The notes: generated from the sequence alone by a model not told the origin. Counted from the first letter of the stretch, positions 51,974 through 62,361 are shown. The stretch: DNA of 64,000 nt from Lachnospiraceae bacterium (GCA_017525525.1 JAFXSQ010000036.1:31223-95222); one strand, 5' to 3'. Numbers and translations: made by a program.

Positions 51974-52801
51974 ATGAAGTCATCAGATATGATCAGGCAG
52001 CTTTGCAGGAAAAAGCAAATAACCGTTGCAGAATTGGCGAGAAGATTGAATCAGACGCCGCAGAATCTGGGGAAAAAGCTGAACAGAGATACCGTCACCT
52101 TAGATGAGATGATGAAAATAGCGATGGTGCTTGGTGTAAATTACGAGCAGGCTTTTGTGCTCGAGGACGGAGAAAAGATTGAGATTACCGGCCCCGCTCC
52201 CATATACTTTACAAAAGTTGAGTTTCGTGAAGTGCTTGGGCATGGGATTACAACCGGTATTCTCTTGCTTAACATTCCCGAGAAAGAGCTGTCATATCAG
52301 GAGCTTGACCGGAAGCGACGAATGCCGGCTATGCAGGGTATATGTACAGAGAGAGTCGGCGATTATGAGTGGACTATGGATTTCGCTGTGCCTGCGGTGA
52401 AAATGAGGAACGGAAAAACAGGTTTTAAGGCAGTGACTCTGGCTAGTGATGTGTATGAACAGGAAGAGACTTTTTCTTATGCCATAAAAATTACAGACGA
52501 GCAGATGGAGGAGCTTCTTCCCTACTGTGATGCGTGCAAATTCGAACCGTATCGTGGCAGAAAGATGTCTATGAAGGACGAGGGATACATAGGCTATAGG
52601 GACGAGGTTCAGCTTTATTTCAGCGCGATAACCAATTCATATATTCCGTTACTGGAATTACCTATGGATTATTATTATGACGAAGAGCATATATGGCCGA
52701 GTGAGAAACTGTATCGATATCTGGTAAAGAAATATTTTGAAGGGAATAAGAATATCAAAGGAAGGGGGCCGGTATACGGAGGAAGTTCCCTCTTCTGTTG
52801 A
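51974..52801 (+). CDS. HTH (XRE-type) regulator with unknown C-terminal domain
   Basis: 275 aa; CAGAGG precedes the ATG. Residues 1-65 are an XRE helix-turn-helix: MIRQLCRKKQITVAELARRL and NQTPQNLGKKLNRDTVTLDE (read in parts), then MMKIAMVLGVNYEQAF. The remaining about 205 residues (from GPAPIYFTKVEFREVLGHG) are not recognised; they are rich in Tyr, Glu and Asp, contain YCDACKFEPYRGRKMS, and end GGSSLFC. It sits 17 bp before an ATP-grasp gene under a palindromic operator. The C-terminal domain might be the sensor or the substrate of that enzyme (inference). Confidence 0.7.
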   Translation: MKSSDMIRQLCRKKQITVAELARRLNQTPQNLGKKLNRDTVTLDEMMKIAMVLGVNYEQAFVLEDGEKIEITGPAPIYFTKVEFREVLGHGITTGILLLNIPEKELSYQELDRKRRMPAMQGICTERVGDYEWTMDFAVPAVKMRNGKTGFKAVTLASDVYEQEETFSYAIKITDEQMEELLPYCDACKFEPYRGRKMSMKDEGYIGYRDEVQLYFSAITNSYIPLLELPMDYYYDEEHIWPSEKLYRYLVKKYFEGNKNIKGRGPVYGGSSLFC

Positions 52802-52818
52802 GAAAAAGGTGGTAGAAG

Positions 52819-53604
52819 ATGGGACGAGTATGGCTAAAAACGAGATATGATTCCGAGATGAATATGGAGATTCCGCACAACCATAATTTTGCGGTTGCAA
52901 TGTATGGATTCCGGGAATTGGGAGCGGAAATAATACCTTATCACACTATAGATGAGATCTATGACGATGTAGACAGAGAAGATATCGTGCTGGACTATAT
53001 AGAACAGTGCAAAACGATATTCGGGAAATTCGGAGCAAAATCGCAGATTCCGGATTATCCCGACAGTATGAAAGCGTTTCTGGGAAGAAGGATATGGAAG
53101 GATACGATTGACAGTATTGCGTCAGATGAGGAGAAATGGTCGGCCGGATACTTCGTTAAACCTATACATGATAAGGCCTTTACCGGGAAGATTATCTCGA
53201 GAATCGCAGATTTGATTGGCTGTGGCAATTCCACTGAAAACTATGAGGTTTTAGTTTCGGAACCCTTGGATATTCTGGCGGAATGGAGAGGCTTTATCAT
53301 ATATGATAAGCTTGTGGATCTCAGACCGTACGGAATCCTGCTCAACAGAACAAGGCAGAGTTATCTGTATCATTACGACGGAAGCACAGTCCGCGAGATG
53401 ATGAAGGCCTTTTGTGAGTGGGAGGACAGACCGGCGGCCTGCAGCATGGATATATGCTATACAAAAGACGGGAGAACGCTGCTGGTTGAGTTTAATGATG
53501 CATATTCATTGGGAGCATACGGGCTTCCGGATATAGTGTATGCGAAATTGATTTCGGCAAGATGGGCGCAGCTTATGCGCAGGGAAGATGAATATAATTT
53601 TTAA
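52819..53604 (+). CDS. ATP-grasp domain protein (R2K-like clade)
   Basis: 261 aa. It has ATP-grasp signatures: GYFVKPIHDKAFTG (about 111-124, nucleotide-binding Lys), SEPLDILAEWRGFIIYDKLVDLRPYG (in parts), ACSMDICYTKDGRTLLVEFNDAYSLGAYGL (in parts; metal-binding Glu and Asn in VEFND). These match the R2K-type ATP-grasp clade related to CDC123, for which peptide-tag ligation and roles in biological conflict have been proposed. AAGGTGG precedes the ATG. The substrate is unknown; the preceding HTH protein is the obvious partner. Confidence 0.78.
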   Translation: MGRVWLKTRYDSEMNMEIPHNHNFAVAMYGFRELGAEIIPYHTIDEIYDDVDREDIVLDYIEQCKTIFGKFGAKSQIPDYPDSMKAFLGRRIWKDTIDSIASDEEKWSAGYFVKPIHDKAFTGKIISRIADLIGCGNSTENYEVLVSEPLDILAEWRGFIIYDKLVDLRPYGILLNRTRQSYLYHYDGSTVREMMKAFCEWEDRPAACSMDICYTKDGRTLLVEFNDAYSLGAYGLPDIVYAKLISARWAQLMRREDEYNF

Positions 53605-53659
53605 CTTGATGAGCGGCTGTGGATAGCAACATTAAACTGCTGCACTCTCGGAATAATGC

Positions 53660-53687
53660 TTGCAAGCTATCTTGTATATGATATAAT
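53660..53687 (+). promoter_or_regulatory. Promoter of nrdG
   Basis: TTGCAA (53660-53665), 16 bp, TATAAT (53682-53687). A leader hairpin CCCGTAAT / ATTACGGG lies at 53763-53789. No NrdR box is seen here. Confidence 0.55.
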
Positions 53688-53825
53688 GTTGTTTATATGA
53701 GGAAAATGGAAATTAAAGGACTTGATGATTGTTTGTGGAGTTCGGGTTTTTCAAAGATAAGCCCCGTAATTCTTAAAACGGATTACGGGACTTAAACATA
53801 TCCCTAAAACAGAGGTAATTATCTG

Positions 53826-54371
53826 ATGAATTATGGCGATTTGAAAAAGGTGGATGTGGCGAACGGACCGGGAGTGAGAGTGTCCCTCTTTGTGTCCGGG
53901 TGCACGCATCATTGCAAGGGGTGCTTCAACCCCGAGACGTGGGACTTCTCGTTCGGGAAGCCATTTACCGATGAAACAATAGAAGAGGTGATTGAGGCGC
54001 TTCGCCCCGACTATATAACCGGTTTTTCGCTGCTTGGCGGAGAGCCCTTTGAGCGCGCCAACCAGAAGGCGCTTCTTCCTTTGCTCAGGAGGATAAAAAA
54101 GGAATATCCGCAGAAGAGCATATGGTGCTATTCAGGTTATACTCTCGACAAGGATGTCTTCGGTTTTATGTACGACAACTGGGAGGAAACGCCGGAGTTT
54201 ATAAGCTATATAGATGTGCTCGTGGACGGCGAGTTCGTGGAGGAGCTTAAGAACCTTTCGCTTCGTTTCAGAGGCTCGTCCAACCAGAGGATACTTGACG
54301 TGCAGCAGTCGCTAGAGGCGGATGAGGTGGTGCTTTATCTTCCGGGCTATGAGGAAAGCTTCTGCCCGTGA
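53826..54371 (+). CDS. nrdG: Anaerobic ribonucleotide reductase activating protein
   Basis: A 181-aa radical-SAM enzyme that installs the glycyl radical on NrdD. SGCTHHCKGC supplies Cys26, Cys30 and Cys33 for the 4Fe-4S cluster, in the CxxxCxxC form normal for NrdG; LLGGEPF is the SAM-binding GGE motif. GPGVRVSLF and CYSGYTL are typical. It has its own promoter because the HTH/ATP-grasp pair separates it from nrdD. dut follows 16 bp later. Confidence 0.95.
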   Translation: MNYGDLKKVDVANGPGVRVSLFVSGCTHHCKGCFNPETWDFSFGKPFTDETIEEVIEALRPDYITGFSLLGGEPFERANQKALLPLLRRIKKEYPQKSIWCYSGYTLDKDVFGFMYDNWEETPEFISYIDVLVDGEFVEELKNLSLRFRGSSNQRILDVQQSLEADEVVLYLPGYEESFCP

Positions 54372-54387
54372 TAATAAGGAGAACAAA

Positions 54388-54834
54388 ATGGTTACACATA
54401 TACCTGTAAATGTAAAGAAATTGAATGACAATGCAATCCTGCCGACCTACGGCTCGGCAAATGCGGCAGGGGCCGACCTTTACGCCTGCTTGGACGGTGA
54501 TGTTACCATCGAGCCGGGCGATACATTTCTTGTGAAGACGGGCCTTGCGATGGAGCTTCCCGAAGGCTATGCGGGACTTATCTACGCTCGCTCGGGACTG
54601 GCGACTAAGCGCGGTCTTGCACCGGCAAACAAGGTGGGAGTCGTTGACTCCGATTACCGCGGAGAGATTATGGTTTCGCTGCATAATCACGGCAAGGAGC
54701 CGCAGACCATAGCCCATGGCGAGCGTATAGCCCAGCTTGTGGTAACGCCTTATATAGCGGCTGATTTCGCAATTGTCGATGACCTTAACGAAACCGAAAG
54801 AGGAGAGGGCGGCTTCGGTTCGACAGGGAAATAA
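54388..54834 (+). CDS. dut: dUTP pyrophosphatase
   Basis: A 148-aa trimeric dUTPase. The ATG at 54388 follows AAGGAGAAC. The five family motifs are visible: AAGADLYAC, YARSGLATKRGL, NKVGVVDSDYRGE (catalytic Asp), GERIAQLVV and the P-loop-like RGEGGFGSTG. Grouping with nrdG fits nucleotide metabolism. Confidence 0.96.
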   Translation: MVTHIPVNVKKLNDNAILPTYGSANAAGADLYACLDGDVTIEPGDTFLVKTGLAMELPEGYAGLIYARSGLATKRGLAPANKVGVVDSDYRGEIMVSLHNHGKEPQTIAHGERIAQLVVTPYIAADFAIVDDLNETERGEGGFGSTGK

Positions 54835-54837
54835 TAG

Positions 54838-54866
54838 TTGAAAGAATTGCAAAAAAATGATAGAAT
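54838..54866 (+). promoter_or_regulatory. hpf promoter
   Basis: TTGAAA (54838-54843), 17 bp, TAGAAT (54861-54866). Confidence 0.6.
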
Positions 54867-54922
54867 AAACACGTGCATTTATTTCCACAGAATGCATAGA
54901 CGATAGCAAAGGGGTGGAGCGT

Positions 54923-55450
54923 ATGAAGTATACCATTAGCGGTAAAAACATTGATGTTACAGAGGGTTTAAGGTCAGCTGTCACGGATAAGCTCGGAAGA
55001 CTTGAGAAGTTCTTCGCGGCAGATACCGATGTCCAGGTTACATTTTCGGTTGAGAAGGAAAGGCAGAAGATTGAGGTTACTATCCCGATGAAGGGGCATA
55101 TCATAAGGGCTGAGCAGTCGAGCGATGATATGTATGTATCCATCGATCTGGTTGAAGAGGTTATAGAGCGTCAGGTTACACGCTATAAGAAGAAGATAAC
55201 CGACAAGGAGCAGAACAAGGCATACATGGCTGAAAGCTTCTTCACTGATGATGTTGAAGATGATGAGGAGGTTAAGATCATCAGAAGCAAGAAATTCGCC
55301 GTTAAGCCCATGTATCCTGAGGACGCCTGTGTACAGATGGAGCTCCTCGGCCACAATTTCTATGTATTCAGGAATGCTGAGACAGACGAGGTTAACGTGG
55401 TTTACAAGAGAAGAGGTAATACCTACGGACTTATAGAGCCCGAATTCTAA
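54923..55450 (+). CDS. hpf: Long-form ribosome hibernation promoting factor
   Basis: 175 aa. The ATG at 54923 follows GGGGTGGAG. The N-terminal S30AE domain (MKYTISGKNIDVTEGLR, VQVTFSVEKERQKIEVTI, SSDDMYVSIDLVEEVIERQ) binds the 30S decoding region; the C-terminal dimerisation domain (KFAVKPMYPEDACVQMELLGHNFYVF in parts, VVYKRRGNTYGLIEPE) makes 100S ribosome pairs. It is monocistronic, with a promoter and a terminator. Confidence 0.95.
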   Translation: MKYTISGKNIDVTEGLRSAVTDKLGRLEKFFAADTDVQVTFSVEKERQKIEVTIPMKGHIIRAEQSSDDMYVSIDLVEEVIERQVTRYKKKITDKEQNKAYMAESFFTDDVEDDEEVKIIRSKKFAVKPMYPEDACVQMELLGHNFYVFRNAETDEVNVVYKRRGNTYGLIEPEF

Positions 55451-55457
55451 TATAGCG

Positions 55458-55494
55458 AAAAGAGGCTCCGCGCCTTCAAGCGTGGAGTCTCTTT
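55458..55494 (+). terminator. Terminator after hpf
   Basis: AAAGAGGCTCCGCGC / GCGTGGAGTCTCTTT with loop CTTCAA; ends in TTTCG. Confidence 0.8.
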
Positions 55495-55522
55495 CGTATA
55501 ATACGGAGTTGTTTGATTTATT

Positions 55523-56104
55523 ATGAGTAAGCTTCTTACGGCGGCTTGGACCTTGGTTGAGAAGCCGGCGATTTGGTTTTACACACTGGTTTTAAAGCTT
55601 GCGGGGCGTACCCCCGACGAAGAGGGAAAGAAAAGCTTCCTTCAATTTGTAAAGTTCTGCGTGGTGGGTGTGAGCAATACACTGGTCAATTATTTGCTAT
55701 ACCTGCTGTTTTTGTATATCTTCGCAAAGAGCGGGATGGTTGAGAAAAGGTACATGCCGGCTCAGGTACTGGCTTTTTTTCTCAGTGTTCTGTGGTCATA
55801 CTATTGGAACAACCGATATGTCTTCGCGGCAGGCGAGGGCGAGAAGCGCGTGTGGTGGAAGACGCTTATCAAGACCTACATCTCCTACGCCTTTACGGGA
55901 CTGTTCCTGAACATGATACTGCTTTATGTGTGGATAGATGTGCTGCATCTCTCGGAGGTTGTGGCGCCTATAATCAATATAGTGATAAATGTTCCGCTGA
56001 ACTTTATAATCAACAAGGTCTTTGCCTACGGGCAGGGTAAAAAAAGAAGTACTGACAGAGATGATGACAAGAAGCCTTCGAAGGAGGGTGAGGAGTTAGG
56101 ATAA
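55523..56104 (+). CDS. GtrA-family membrane protein
   Basis: 193 aa with four membrane helices between residues about 42 and 165 (FCVVGVSNTLVNYLLYLLFL, VLAFFLSVLWSYYWNNRYVF, YAFTGLFLNMILLYVW, IINIVINVPLNFIINKVFAY). GtrA proteins are linked to flipping or transfer of lipid-linked sugars for cell-wall polymers. The last base of its stop is the first base of the LCP gene start, so an envelope role is likely. Confidence 0.85.
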   Translation: MSKLLTAAWTLVEKPAIWFYTLVLKLAGRTPDEEGKKSFLQFVKFCVVGVSNTLVNYLLYLLFLYIFAKSGMVEKRYMPAQVLAFFLSVLWSYYWNNRYVFAAGEGEKRVWWKTLIKTYISYAFTGLFLNMILLYVWIDVLHLSEVVAPIINIVINVPLNFIINKVFAYGQGKKRSTDRDDDKKPSKEGEELG

Positions 56105-57606
56105 TGGCCGAGAAAAAGGACGACAAGAACAAGGATAAAAAGGAGAGTAAACTTGCAAAGCCGATAGGTTATCTTTTGGCAATCGGCTTTTTTGTAATGG
56201 GATGTGTGACCGTCGGCGTGGCGCTGAATACTGAGCTTGTTCCGACGAAGATGATTGCAATCGTCGGCGTGGCGCTGCTTGCGTTGACGGTGCTTTTTAT
56301 TGCGCTGCAGAACTGGAAGGTGACCGGGGTTATCGCCAAGGTCCTTTCGGTATTGCTTTCGCTTGTGCTACTTTTAGCCTGCAACTACATGAAGTTCACG
56401 GGTGATAAGATAGCCGAGATGAGCGGCGTCAAAACCAAGATAGACAACATACAGGTTTATGTTCTGTACGAGGACAAGGCTCAGAATATAAACGATGCGA
56501 TAGATTACAAGTTCGGAATTCTTCGCGAGCTCGACAGGGCCAATACGGAGATATTCTTGGAGGATATCAACCTTGAGCTTAAAAAAGAGGTTGAAACCGT
56601 GGAGTATGAGAACGCTTACATGCTTATAACCGCTCTCTACAAGGGTGATGTGGGCGCAATCATATTAAACAGCGGTTATGAGAACTTCATAACCGAGGCG
56701 AAGGGCTTTGAGGATTTTAAGGATAAGGTTCGTTCCATAGGCTACAAGGAGATTGAGTCTTCCTCAGTGGAGAAGGATGAGGCTGAGGACAAGAAGCGAT
56801 ACATTTACGGAGAAAATGTCCTGACGCTTTATGTGAGTGGCGTGGACACGAGAGGCTCGGCAAATGTCAACAGCAACAGCGATGTGAACATCCTTGTGGT
56901 TATCAATTTCAAGACACATCAGGTGCTCCTGATACACACTCCGAGAGATTATTATGTGCCGATTTCCATAGGCGGCGGCGCGAAGGATAAGCTCACACAC
57001 ACCGGAAGCCACGGTGTAAATGTATCGGTGGACACCATGGAGCTTCTTTACGGAGTGAATATAGACGACTATGTAAGGATTAATTTCAAGGGCTTCACGG
57101 ACATAATAGACGCTCTGGGCGGAATAGAGGTTGATTCGGAATATGCATTTGAGCAGGACGGAAATGTGTACTCGGTCGGCGTGAACCAGCTTGACGGAAC
57201 AGCGGCGCTTAACTTCGCAAGATCGAGACAGTTCCCGGACGGCGACAGAACCAGGGGCAAGAATCAGATGAAAGTGATAGAGGCCATGATAGGCAAGGCT
57301 TCTTCGTCCGATTTCCTGAAGAATTACAAGAAGGTTTTGAACAGCGTATCAGATACTGTGGTCACCAGCATGGATTACAACAGGATTGCCGATATCGTCA
57401 AGATGCAGCTTGAGGAATCCATTACCTGGGATGTGCAGAAGTACAGTGTAAACGGCTTTGACTCACAGGGAGTGACCTACTCGGCGGGCGACCAGCTGCT
57501 TTATGTAATGGAGCCTGACGGACAGACGGTGTCACAGGCAAAGGAGTATTTGCGACAGATATACAACGACGAGATAGTAACAGTACCGGTAGAGGAAGGA
57601 GAGTAG
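56104..57606 (+). CDS. LytR-CpsA-Psr (LCP) family phosphotransferase
   Basis: A 500-aa membrane enzyme that attaches teichoic acid-like or other polymers to peptidoglycan. A Lys/Asp-rich cytoplasmic start is followed by three membrane segments (about 22-100), an accessory domain (about 110-230), then the LCP domain with LYVSGVDTRG, NSDVNILVVINFKTHQVLLIHTPRDYYV (in parts; conserved Arg/Asp), DALGGIEVDSEYAF and LNFARSRQFPDGDRTRGKNQ (in parts). It is coupled to gtrA and 1 bp ahead of glmS, so the three form an envelope operon. Confidence 0.9.
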   Translation: MAEKKDDKNKDKKESKLAKPIGYLLAIGFFVMGCVTVGVALNTELVPTKMIAIVGVALLALTVLFIALQNWKVTGVIAKVLSVLLSLVLLLACNYMKFTGDKIAEMSGVKTKIDNIQVYVLYEDKAQNINDAIDYKFGILRELDRANTEIFLEDINLELKKEVETVEYENAYMLITALYKGDVGAIILNSGYENFITEAKGFEDFKDKVRSIGYKEIESSSVEKDEAEDKKRYIYGENVLTLYVSGVDTRGSANVNSNSDVNILVVINFKTHQVLLIHTPRDYYVPISIGGGAKDKLTHTGSHGVNVSVDTMELLYGVNIDDYVRINFKGFTDIIDALGGIEVDSEYAFEQDGNVYSVGVNQLDGTAALNFARSRQFPDGDRTRGKNQMKVIEAMIGKASSSDFLKNYKKVLNSVSDTVVTSMDYNRIADIVKMQLEESITWDVQKYSVNGFDSQGVTYSAGDQLLYVMEPDGQTVSQAKEYLRQIYNDEIVTVPVEEGE

Positions 57607-57607
57607 T

Positions 57608-59422
<1,815 letters not shown>

Positions 59423-59516
59423 GGAGACGTGATTGTGAAGAAGTCACAATTATCATCACACCGACCGTTTTACCGCCGAACGAAAGTGAGGAGGCATTTC
59501 ATTAAGGGGGTTGCTT

Positions 59517-59768
59517 ATGGAGCATTATACATACACGCCCACAGGGGTGTGCTCGATGAAGATAGACTTTGATGTGGACGACGAAAAGAAACTCCACAAT
59601 CTGCAGTTCCTGGGTGGCTGCAACGGAAACCTGAAGGCTATAGGAAAACTGGTGGAGGGCAAGGATGCAAAGGAGATAGCGGACATCTTAAGGGGAAACG
59701 ACTGCAAGATGCGCGGAACCTCCTGCGCGGACCAGTTTGCCAAGGCGATAGACCAGTTTGTGCAGTAA
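59517..59768 (+). CDS. TIGR03905-family four-Cys protein (TSCPD domain)
   Basis: An 83-aa small protein. ATG at 59517 follows AAGGGGG. The conserved cysteines lie in TPTGVCSMK, LGGCNGNLKAIG, DCKMRGTSCADQ, the pattern of the TSCPD domain also found at the C terminus of some ribonucleotide reductases. Function unknown; common in anaerobic Firmicutes. Confidence 0.85.
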   Translation: MEHYTYTPTGVCSMKIDFDVDDEKKLHNLQFLGGCNGNLKAIGKLVEGKDAKEIADILRGNDCKMRGTSCADQFAKAIDQFVQ

Positions 59769-59797
59769 ATAAAAGATAATCAATATAATTTGGTTTC

Positions 59798-59830
59798 AAA
59801 TAGGGATACGAAATGAGTATCCCTATTTTT
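59798..59830 (+). terminator. Terminator after the TIGR03905 gene
   Basis: AAATAGGGATAC / GTATCCCTATTT with loop GAAATGA and TT. A fragment of the dispersed repeat (GAGCGAAGAGTCTT) follows at 59831. Confidence 0.88.
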
Positions 59831-59878
59831 GAGCGAAGAGTCTTAAGCAAGAGACTAAAATCAGAAGGTTATTGATAT

Positions 59879-60610
59879 ATGAATAAAACTAAGGCGAAAA
59901 AAACAATAAAGTTTATTCTGATAATAATTGCTTCGATTATTGTGGTATTTTTCGTGTGTGCAATTATTTTTCTGTTAAATTATTATCATGCCGGAGACAG
60001 AGCGCTTGAGGCCATGAAGTCAGATGACCTGGTTGTTGTGAAAGAGATAAACTCGGGATATCTGTTTGACGGCCCGGGCACGGAAAAGGCTATCATATTC
60101 TATCCCGGAGCAAAGGTTGAGGAAGAGGCTTATGCTCCACTCTTAAGAAAAATCGCCGAAAACGATACGGATGTGTTCCTTGTGTCCATGCCTTTCAGGC
60201 TTGCTGTATTAGGTGTAAATAAGGCAGACAGTATTCGCGATGCCTATGATTATAAGGAGTGGTATATGGCCGGACACTCCATGGGAGGCGCAATGGCGGC
60301 TGTCTACGAAGCTAAGCACGAAGCTGAATATGACGGAGTGATACTCTTTGCAGCATTTGCTACCAAGAAGATGAGTGACAGTGAAAGACTTCTTTCAATC
60401 TACGGCAGCAATGACACTGTATTGGATGATAAAAAATATAGCGAGAACAAAAAGAATTGGCCCAAAGAATCGAGTGAGTATGTGATTCAGGGCGGAAATC
60501 ACGCGCAGTTCGGCGATTACGGCATCCAAAAAGGCGACGGAGATGCCGGTATTTCATGGGAGGAACAGCAACGGATCACATTAGAAAATGTGAAAATGTT
60601 TTTGGAATAA
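59879..60610 (+). CDS. Membrane-anchored alpha/beta hydrolase
   Basis: 243 aa. One N-terminal membrane helix (about 12-34) anchors an extracellular hydrolase domain. The nucleophile Ser is in GHSMGGAMA, an acid is likely in LLSIYGSNDTVL, and His in GGNHAQFGDYG, giving a full triad. The GSNDTVL...GGNHAQFG spacing fits the Abhydrolase_5 group. AGAAGG lies upstream. Substrate unknown; it stands alone. Confidence 0.82.
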   Translation: MNKTKAKKTIKFILIIIASIIVVFFVCAIIFLLNYYHAGDRALEAMKSDDLVVVKEINSGYLFDGPGTEKAIIFYPGAKVEEEAYAPLLRKIAENDTDVFLVSMPFRLAVLGVNKADSIRDAYDYKEWYMAGHSMGGAMAAVYEAKHEAEYDGVILFAAFATKKMSDSERLLSIYGSNDTVLDDKKYSENKKNWPKESSEYVIQGGNHAQFGDYGIQKGDGDAGISWEEQQRITLENVKMFLE

Positions 60611-60670
60611 AGTGCTAGGCAGGGAGCAATAATGATTTCTGAATATGCGGGGGGATACTGCCTCATTATG

Positions 60671-60922
60671 TCATTCTTTGATGAAGCCTTCACCCGATGC
60701 CGCGGCGCTTATGTAATGGCTATCATACTCTGTTTGATCGCTCTGTTCTGTGCAGTCTAACTTGCTCCGAAAGTACCAAACCTGATCCTGTTTTCCGCTC
60801 TCCCGGTTAATGCTGCAATTCTCGGCGCCGGTCTTTGGGTCGCAAGGATACAGCTTCAGCACGATTCTCTGACAGTTGTCATGTTTATAGCGGCCGTGCT
60901 TGTTTTTTGTTGTATCGTGCAC
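60671..60922 (-). CDS. Possible 83-aa ORF or gene remnant, divergent from the ATPase
   Basis: From a GTG at 60922 the minus strand reads VHDTTKNKHGRYKHDNCQR, then IVLKLYPCDPKTGAENCSIN, and ends ASGEGFIKE. Composition (Cys, Lys, Asp, ordered motifs) looks protein-like and not like a shadow frame. There is no ribosome site, and the proposed start lies in the operator arm, so it may be a truncated gene or start elsewhere. Not recognised. Confidence 0.35.
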   Translation of the reverse strand: MHDTTKNKHGRYKHDNCQRIVLKLYPCDPKTGAENCSINRESGKQDQVWYFRSKLDCTEQSDQTEYDSHYISAAASGEGFIKE

Positions 60923-60965
60923 AAATATAGCAAATACGGTTTTTGTGCACGATATACTTGCACAA
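60913..60965. promoter_or_regulatory. Operator cluster with 13-bp inverted repeat
   Basis: TATCGTGCACAAA (60913-60925) and TTTGTGCACGATA (60942-60954) are perfect inverted repeats; a third related half-site TTGCACAA (60958-60965) overlaps the -35. Suits a repressor acting on the ATPase promoter. Confidence 0.6.
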
Positions 60966-60986
60966 AAATTGAAAACGAGGTACAAT
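60958..60986 (+). promoter_or_regulatory. Promoter of the AAA/DUF4143 ATPase
   Basis: TTGCAC (60958-60963), 17 bp, TACAAT (60981-60986). Confidence 0.6.
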
Positions 60987-61008
60987 GTGCAATATGGAGG
61001 TGCATGAA

Positions 61009-62226
61009 ATGAGGCTAAAGAGAGAGGATTATCTGGCGCAAATACGTCCATATTATGATTCGGATATTATAAAGGTTATTACCGGTGTCAGAAGAGCCGG
61101 AAAGTCGATATTGCTGGAGACAATCCGGGACGAACTGATCGAAAGAGGCGTGAGCGGAGATAGGATTATATTTCTTAATCTCGAAGACATGGATTATGAC
61201 TATATAGTAGATGCTTCCGATCTCAATAAGGAGATTAAAGCAAGAGTCAGCGAAAATGACAGATATTACATATTTCTGGACGAAGTGCAGCATGTAAAAA
61301 GCTTTGAAAAGGCCCTGGCATCCTTTAGGGCAACGCTTGATGTTTCACTGTTTGTAACCGGGAGTAATTCCACTCTCCTTTCCGGAGAGCTTGCAACACT
61401 CCTTACCGGAAGGACAGTGGAGTTTGAGATACTGCCGTTTTCTTTTTATGAAATGATGCGGTATTATGAACTGAACCGAATGGATTGGAATGATGATTTA
61501 TTTTTTAACTACCTTAAATGGGGTGGTTTTCCTCTTAGATTTGATTATAAGGATGATGAATCAATCCATAGGTATCTTTCAAACTTGTATGAGAGTATCA
61601 TAAACAGGGATATCATCGGCAAAAGCAAAAGCGCCGATAAGAAGAGTTTTATGGATATATCCCTTTATATCCTGGCGAATGCCGGAAAAGAGTTTTCGAT
61701 AGATAACATTATTGCTTCGTACAAGAAGAGCGGCAAAGAGATATCCAGACGTACGATCTATAATTATCTGGAACGGATGAAGAAAGCGTATCTGATACAT
61801 GGAGTCGGAAGATATAATATAGTCGGTAAATCCGCGCTTTCAAACAGGGAGAAGCAGTATGCAGTAGATACGGGCTTCAGAACGATAAACACGAATACAA
61901 TCAATTATGAAGACACATTTTTCCTTGAAAACATAGTCTATAACGAACTTCTGACAAGAGGGTATACGGTCTTTGCCGGCAAGACATATAAAGGAGAGAT
62001 TGACTTTGTTGCTATAAAAGGTGGAAAGAAATGCTTTATACAAGTAGCATATCTTCTTCCTAATGAGGAGACGATTCAAAGGGAGTTTGGGGCTTACAGC
62101 AAGATAACTGACGCATCACCCAAGTATGTCATGTCGCTTGATAAGCTTGATATGAGTCATGACGGTATTGTTCATTTGAATATCATTGATTTTCTTCTTA
62201 GAAAAACAGACCTTATGCTGACGTGA
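61009..62226 (+). CDS. AAA ATPase with DUF4143
   Basis: 405 aa. ATG 61009 is 8 bp after GGAGG; earlier in-frame ATGs lie in or near the promoter. Walker A is GVRRAGKS (26-33), Walker B YIFLDEVQ (Asp90-Glu91), sensor TGSNSTLLSGELATLLTGR. The C-terminal DUF4143 part includes TIYNYLERMKKAYLIHGVGR, then a PD-(D/E)XK-like segment FAGKTYKGEIDFVAIKGGKKCFIQVAY (in parts; Glu, Asp, Gln/Lys order). Such proteins are widespread in gut anaerobes, variable between strains, and of unknown role. Confidence 0.88.
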   Translation: MRLKREDYLAQIRPYYDSDIIKVITGVRRAGKSILLETIRDELIERGVSGDRIIFLNLEDMDYDYIVDASDLNKEIKARVSENDRYYIFLDEVQHVKSFEKALASFRATLDVSLFVTGSNSTLLSGELATLLTGRTVEFEILPFSFYEMMRYYELNRMDWNDDLFFNYLKWGGFPLRFDYKDDESIHRYLSNLYESIINRDIIGKSKSADKKSFMDISLYILANAGKEFSIDNIIASYKKSGKEISRRTIYNYLERMKKAYLIHGVGRYNIVGKSALSNREKQYAVDTGFRTINTNTINYEDTFFLENIVYNELLTRGYTVFAGKTYKGEIDFVAIKGGKKCFIQVAYLLPNEETIQREFGAYSKITDASPKYVMSLDKLDMSHDGIVHLNIIDFLLRKTDLMLT

Positions 62227-62313
62227 AGAATTGCTTTATATGAGAGCAGTCGGTTTGATTGCTTTTTGAAGCGTTTTCCGCATATAAAATGTGACAATTA
62301 CCTTTTACTGAGA

Positions 62314-62361
62314 GCATTACGCCGGAAGCTTCTTTCCTCCTTTCGGGTTCCGGCTTAATGC
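62314..62361. repeat. Inverted repeat GCATTACGCCGGAA / TTCCGGCTTAATGC
   Basis: Fourteen-base arms with one mismatch around a 20-nt loop. No T run follows; it may be a terminator remnant or small mobile repeat. Confidence 0.45.

Larger units (their letters stand above)
60611..61008. other. Intergenic segment with minus-strand remnant and operator cluster
   Basis: Holds a possible minus-strand ORF (60671-60922), a cluster of GTGCAC half-sites (60913-60965) and the promoter of the ATPase gene. No other gene is seen. Confidence 0.6.

Noticed and set aside
53698-53808. Short ORF in the nrdG leader beginning MRKMEIKGLDDCLW
   Set aside because: It has no ribosome site and its second half is the leader hairpin; kept only as leader sequence.
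60985-61008. Upstream ATGs (60985, 60994) as the ATPase start
   Set aside because: The first lies in the -10 element and the second overlaps the ribosome site; ATG 61009 has correct spacing from GGAGG.
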